Assembly (NCBI GenBank): GCA_039714835.1
Contig: JBDLIN010000011.1
Location: forward strand, 1 to 34,140
Direction of reading: 5' to 3'
Origin: SZUA-22 sp039714835
GTDB lineage: Bacteria > Bacteroidota > Ignavibacteria > Ignavibacteriales > Melioribacteraceae
Length of the DNA: 34,140 nucleotides
Below are positions 31,644-34,140 of this stretch, piece after piece; positions within the stretch are counted from its first letter, which is position 1; every line of letters starts with the position of its first letter. Made by a program: the position numbers and the translations under genes. A model generated the notes under the pieces. It was not told the DNA's origin, did no database searches, and saw nothing but the letters and a program-made list of their open reading frames with translations.

Positions 31644-33146
31644 ATGTTCAATTACGAAAATATAAATCATATCAAAACCTTAAATAGGGATCAATTTGAA
31701 GCATTAAGGGATCTTAACGAACTTATAAATTCTTCAATGATGAAAGATAGTTTGATTGAGCATTCTCTGGATTTAGTTATTAATGTAATAAATGCTGAAC
31801 GCGGATTATTTGCAAAATATGATGTAGAAAAGAAAGACTTTTTAATAATCAGTGCCCGCAATTTTGAAAAAGAAAATATTAAAGTATTGTCCGACTTTTC
31901 CTCTAACATGCTTAAACAAGTAATCGATAAAAAGGAACCTGTTCTATATCACGATATTCAAAGTGATCCGAAGGCTTCGCAATATGACAGTATTCAGCTT
32001 CAGAATATAAAGTCTGTGATCGGAGTTCCTATTATTCAAAATGGAAATATTTGGGGAGTAATATTAGCCGACAGCAGAATGAACAGACAGGAGTTCACGG
32101 AAGAAAATCTTTCATTTCTGAATTTCTTTTCAAATCTATTTTCCTCAGCTCTTGAAAGAATTGATTTTGTTGAAAAAATCCAAGATGAAAATCAGTTTCT
32201 CATAAATCAGTTGCAATCAAATGAGAAACTACCTGATATGATCGGAAATAGTGAAGCTATGCGAAAGGTTGCTAAAATGATTCATAAAGTAGCACAGTCA
32301 GATGCAACTGTATTAATATATGGAGAGAGTGGAACTGGAAAAGACCTTGTCGCGAAAGCAATACATAAATTGAGTCAAAGGAACGAGCATCCTTACCTCG
32401 CGCAGTTTTGTGGATCAATACCAGATAATTTATTAGAGAGCGAATTATTTGGTTATAAAAAAGGGGCATTTACAGGTGCAAATACTGATAAGAAAGGATT
32501 ATTGGAGGTTGCAAATAATGGCTCATTTTTCTTTGATGAAATTGCTGATATATCAAATTCGCTGCAGGCTAAACTTCTGAGGGTTCTTGAAAATAAGGAA
32601 ATTATTCGATTAGGTGATACTTCAGTAAAGAAAATTGATGTTAGAATAATAGCAGCTACAAATAGAAGTCTTGAAGAACTTGTTGAAGATGGAAAGTTTA
32701 GAGAAGATCTTTTCTATAGACTCAATGTGTTTCCAATTAAATTGCCATCACTCCGTGAAAGAAGAGAAGACATTCCATTGTTAGTAAATCACTTTATTAA
32801 TGAGTTTAGTGATGATGAATTAAAAGTAGAGCCCAATGCTATGAAATTAATGCAGGGATATCATTGGCCTGGCAACATAAGACAGTTACGCAATGTTCTT
32901 CAACGAGCAATAATACTTTGTAATACTGATAAAATTGAAGTTGAACATATTATAATTGAAGATAGTAAAAATAATAATAGTTTTAATGGAACTCTTAAAG
33001 AATATGAAAAACTGATTTTGCAGAAAAGGTTGGAAGAACTGAAAGGTAATAGAACTTCAGTTGCAAAATCATTAGGTGTATCAGTGCGATGGGTACAAAG
33101 CAAAATAAAAGAGATGGAAGAAGAAAAAACTAAAAGTAAATCTTAA
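31644..33146 (+). CDS. GAF-domain sigma-54-dependent transcription activator
   Basis: The 500-residue protein has an N-terminal GAF sensor domain (about 25-172; VINAERGLFAKYD, IGVPIIQNGNIWGVILAD). Its AAA+ domain carries Walker A GESGTGKD (227-234), the sigma-54-contacting GAFTGA (274-279), Walker B with D298-E299 in FFFDEIADI, and arginine finger region FREDLFYRLNVFP. A Fis-type helix-turn-helix lies at about 457-490. It activates sigma-54 promoters when the GAF domain receives a signal. It carries no receiver domain. It sits between a lipoprotein gene and a Ser/Thr kinase gene with gaps of 12 and 16 bases. Confidence 0.95.
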   Translation: MFNYENINHIKTLNRDQFEALRDLNELINSSMMKDSLIEHSLDLVINVINAERGLFAKYDVEKKDFLIISARNFEKENIKVLSDFSSNMLKQVIDKKEPVLYHDIQSDPKASQYDSIQLQNIKSVIGVPIIQNGNIWGVILADSRMNRQEFTEENLSFLNFFSNLFSSALERIDFVEKIQDENQFLINQLQSNEKLPDMIGNSEAMRKVAKMIHKVAQSDATVLIYGESGTGKDLVAKAIHKLSQRNEHPYLAQFCGSIPDNLLESELFGYKKGAFTGANTDKKGLLEVANNGSFFFDEIADISNSLQAKLLRVLENKEIIRLGDTSVKKIDVRIIAATNRSLEELVEDGKFREDLFYRLNVFPIKLPSLRERREDIPLLVNHFINEFSDDELKVEPNAMKLMQGYHWPGNIRQLRNVLQRAIILCNTDKIEVEHIIIEDSKNNNSFNGTLKEYEKLILQKRLEELKGNRTSVAKSLGVSVRWVQSKIKEMEEEKTKSKS

Positions 33147-33162
33147 TAGATAAACTCAATCA

Positions 33163-34140
33163 ATGAACGATTCTACTGTAGACAAATTATTTGATAAGTT
33201 TGAGGTTATCAAAGTATTAAAGAAAGATCAACACGCTGCTGTTTATCTTGCTCACCACATCTACCTTGACAAAAAAATAATTCTTAAAGTATTAAATACT
33301 GATATAATTAGTGATAAGGTAATTATACAAAGATTTAAAAGAGAAGCAAAAATACTTGCACAGCTTGACAGTGTAAATATTATTAAAGTTCTAGACTTTG
33401 GAATGTTTAATGAGTTTTTCTACATCTCATTTGAATATTTTCCAAGTCGAAATCTTCGTCAGATTATTAAAGAAAATAAATTTACGGCAGAGCAAAAGAA
33501 AAAACTAGTCATTCAGCTTTTTAAAGGGCTAAGTGTTGCACATAAAAATAATATCATTCATAGAGATATTAAACCAGAAAATATATTAGTCAATGAGTCT
33601 TTGGAATTAAAAATTGGTGATTTCGGACTGGCGCAAGCTACTAACGAGAGTGTTGTTACCAGTCAATATTCATTGGTCGGGACTCCTTGCTATATGTCTC
33701 CTGAGCAGATTAGCGGTAAACAGCTAACTGTTCAAAGCGATCTTTTTTCTGCCGGTATTGTGATTTTAGAGTTATTTACAAATAAAAATCCTTTTTTGGG
33801 TAATGATGTTAATGCATCAATTAATTTTATTACAAAATTCGACGAAAAAAAGGTTTCATTAGATTTCAACGGTGTATCGGAGAAAATTGTAATATTGATA
33901 AGGAATCTACTTAAAAGAAATCCTCAAGAAAGATACAAGAATTGTGATGAAATATTAAATAGTCTAGGAATTTCTACTAGTAAAGAAATAAATCTTGCAA
34001 ATGCTGAAAAGGAAAAATCGAAGTTTAATAGAAACATTATTATTTTGTTAATTTTTGCCGGAATTGTGATTTCATACATTGTTTTTATTCTACCTTCGGA
34101 TGATTTAAATACTTCTATTACTAAAACACCTAAAGTTAAT
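33163..34140 (+). CDS. Hanks-type Ser/Thr protein kinase, partial (3' end outside window)
   Basis: The reading frame from the ATG at 33163 stays open for 326 codons to the window edge. Kinase marks are K42 (IILKVL), E61 in REAKIL, catalytic H133-R134-D135 in HRDIKPEN, D153-F154-G155 and SPEQ. The usual glycine-rich loop (GxGxxG) is replaced by VLKKDQHAAVYLA at 18-30, without any glycine. A membrane helix at about 287-309 follows the kinase domain, so the missing C-terminus is probably periplasmic. It lies 16 bases after the sigma-54 activator gene. Confidence 0.9.
   Translation, partial: MNDSTVDKLFDKFEVIKVLKKDQHAAVYLAHHIYLDKKIILKVLNTDIISDKVIIQRFKREAKILAQLDSVNIIKVLDFGMFNEFFYISFEYFPSRNLRQIIKENKFTAEQKKKLVIQLFKGLSVAHKNNIIHRDIKPENILVNESLELKIGDFGLAQATNESVVTSQYSLVGTPCYMSPEQISGKQLTVQSDLFSAGIVILELFTNKNPFLGNDVNASINFITKFDEKKVSLDFNGVSEKIVILIRNLLKRNPQERYKNCDEILNSLGISTSKEINLANAEKEKSKFNRNIIILLIFAGIVISYIVFILPSDDLNTSITKTPKVN

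Noticed and set aside
1..34140. CRISPR array, tRNA or rRNA genes
   Set aside because: No regularly spaced direct repeats and no tRNA- or rRNA-like sequence were seen on either strand.

Overview
The window is AT-rich DNA from a member of the Bacteroidetes/Ignavibacteria side of the FCB group. Support for this placement: TonB-dependent receptors with an N-terminal carboxypeptidase-regulatory-like domain, each followed by a DUF4249-type lipoprotein; many short lipoprotein signal peptides; a four-helix membrane LytTR protein; a Bacteroidetes-style YbiT-type ABC-F ATPase; and a SWIB-domain small protein. An Ignavibacteria-like anaerobe or facultative nitrate respirer fits best, but this is inferred from gene content, not from a marker gene.

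Layout. (1) 1-1590: a Phd/YefM-RelE/ParE toxin-antitoxin pair enclosed by an 11-bp inverted repeat, then hairpin-rich spacer DNA around a SWIB-domain gene. (2) 1589-5894: single accessory genes: arylamine N-acetyltransferase, a DUF1579-like protein, a small lipoprotein, a class A beta-lactamase-fold lipoprotein without the usual Glu166, an isoprenylcysteine-methyltransferase-like membrane protein, and a convergent LytTR membrane regulator. (3) 6102-9082: a reverse-strand YbiT-type ABC-F ATPase, then VF530-family protein, YwbE and an RNase H in a tight forward operon. (4) 9083-13892: an RND efflux adaptor and pump, preceded by a collapsed relic of a second copy of the pump's 3' end and its downstream DNA. 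(5) 14105-21505: two TonB receptor/DUF4249 pairs with a CBM9-like lipoprotein between them. (6) 21877-30417: a periplasmic nitrate reductase operon. (7) 30651-34140: a lipoprotein, a GAF/sigma-54 activator and a Hanks-type Ser/Thr kinase cut off by the window end.

The nitrate operon is the most coherent system. NapA, NapG, NapH, NapB and NapD are present in the order A-G-H-B-D. In front of napA, in the same operon, lie a Tat-exported NrfC/PsrB-like iron-sulphur protein, a ten-helix NrfD-like quinol oxidoreductase and a membrane-anchored monohaem cytochrome c. No napC is visible. The likely reading is that the NrfD/FeS/cytochrome trio carries electrons from menaquinol to NapB/NapA, with NapGH as a second entry route. 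The FeS subunit has 14 rather than 16 cluster cysteines, and NapB carries a lipobox. These features suggest an outer-surface-of-inner-membrane assembly different from the textbook NapC-dependent system.

The accessory left half holds several genes that could deal with small toxic molecules (N-acetyltransferase, beta-lactamase fold, ABC-F, RND efflux). The right edge holds a probable signalling operon that pairs a sigma-54 activator with a kinase whose glycine-rich loop has lost its glycines.
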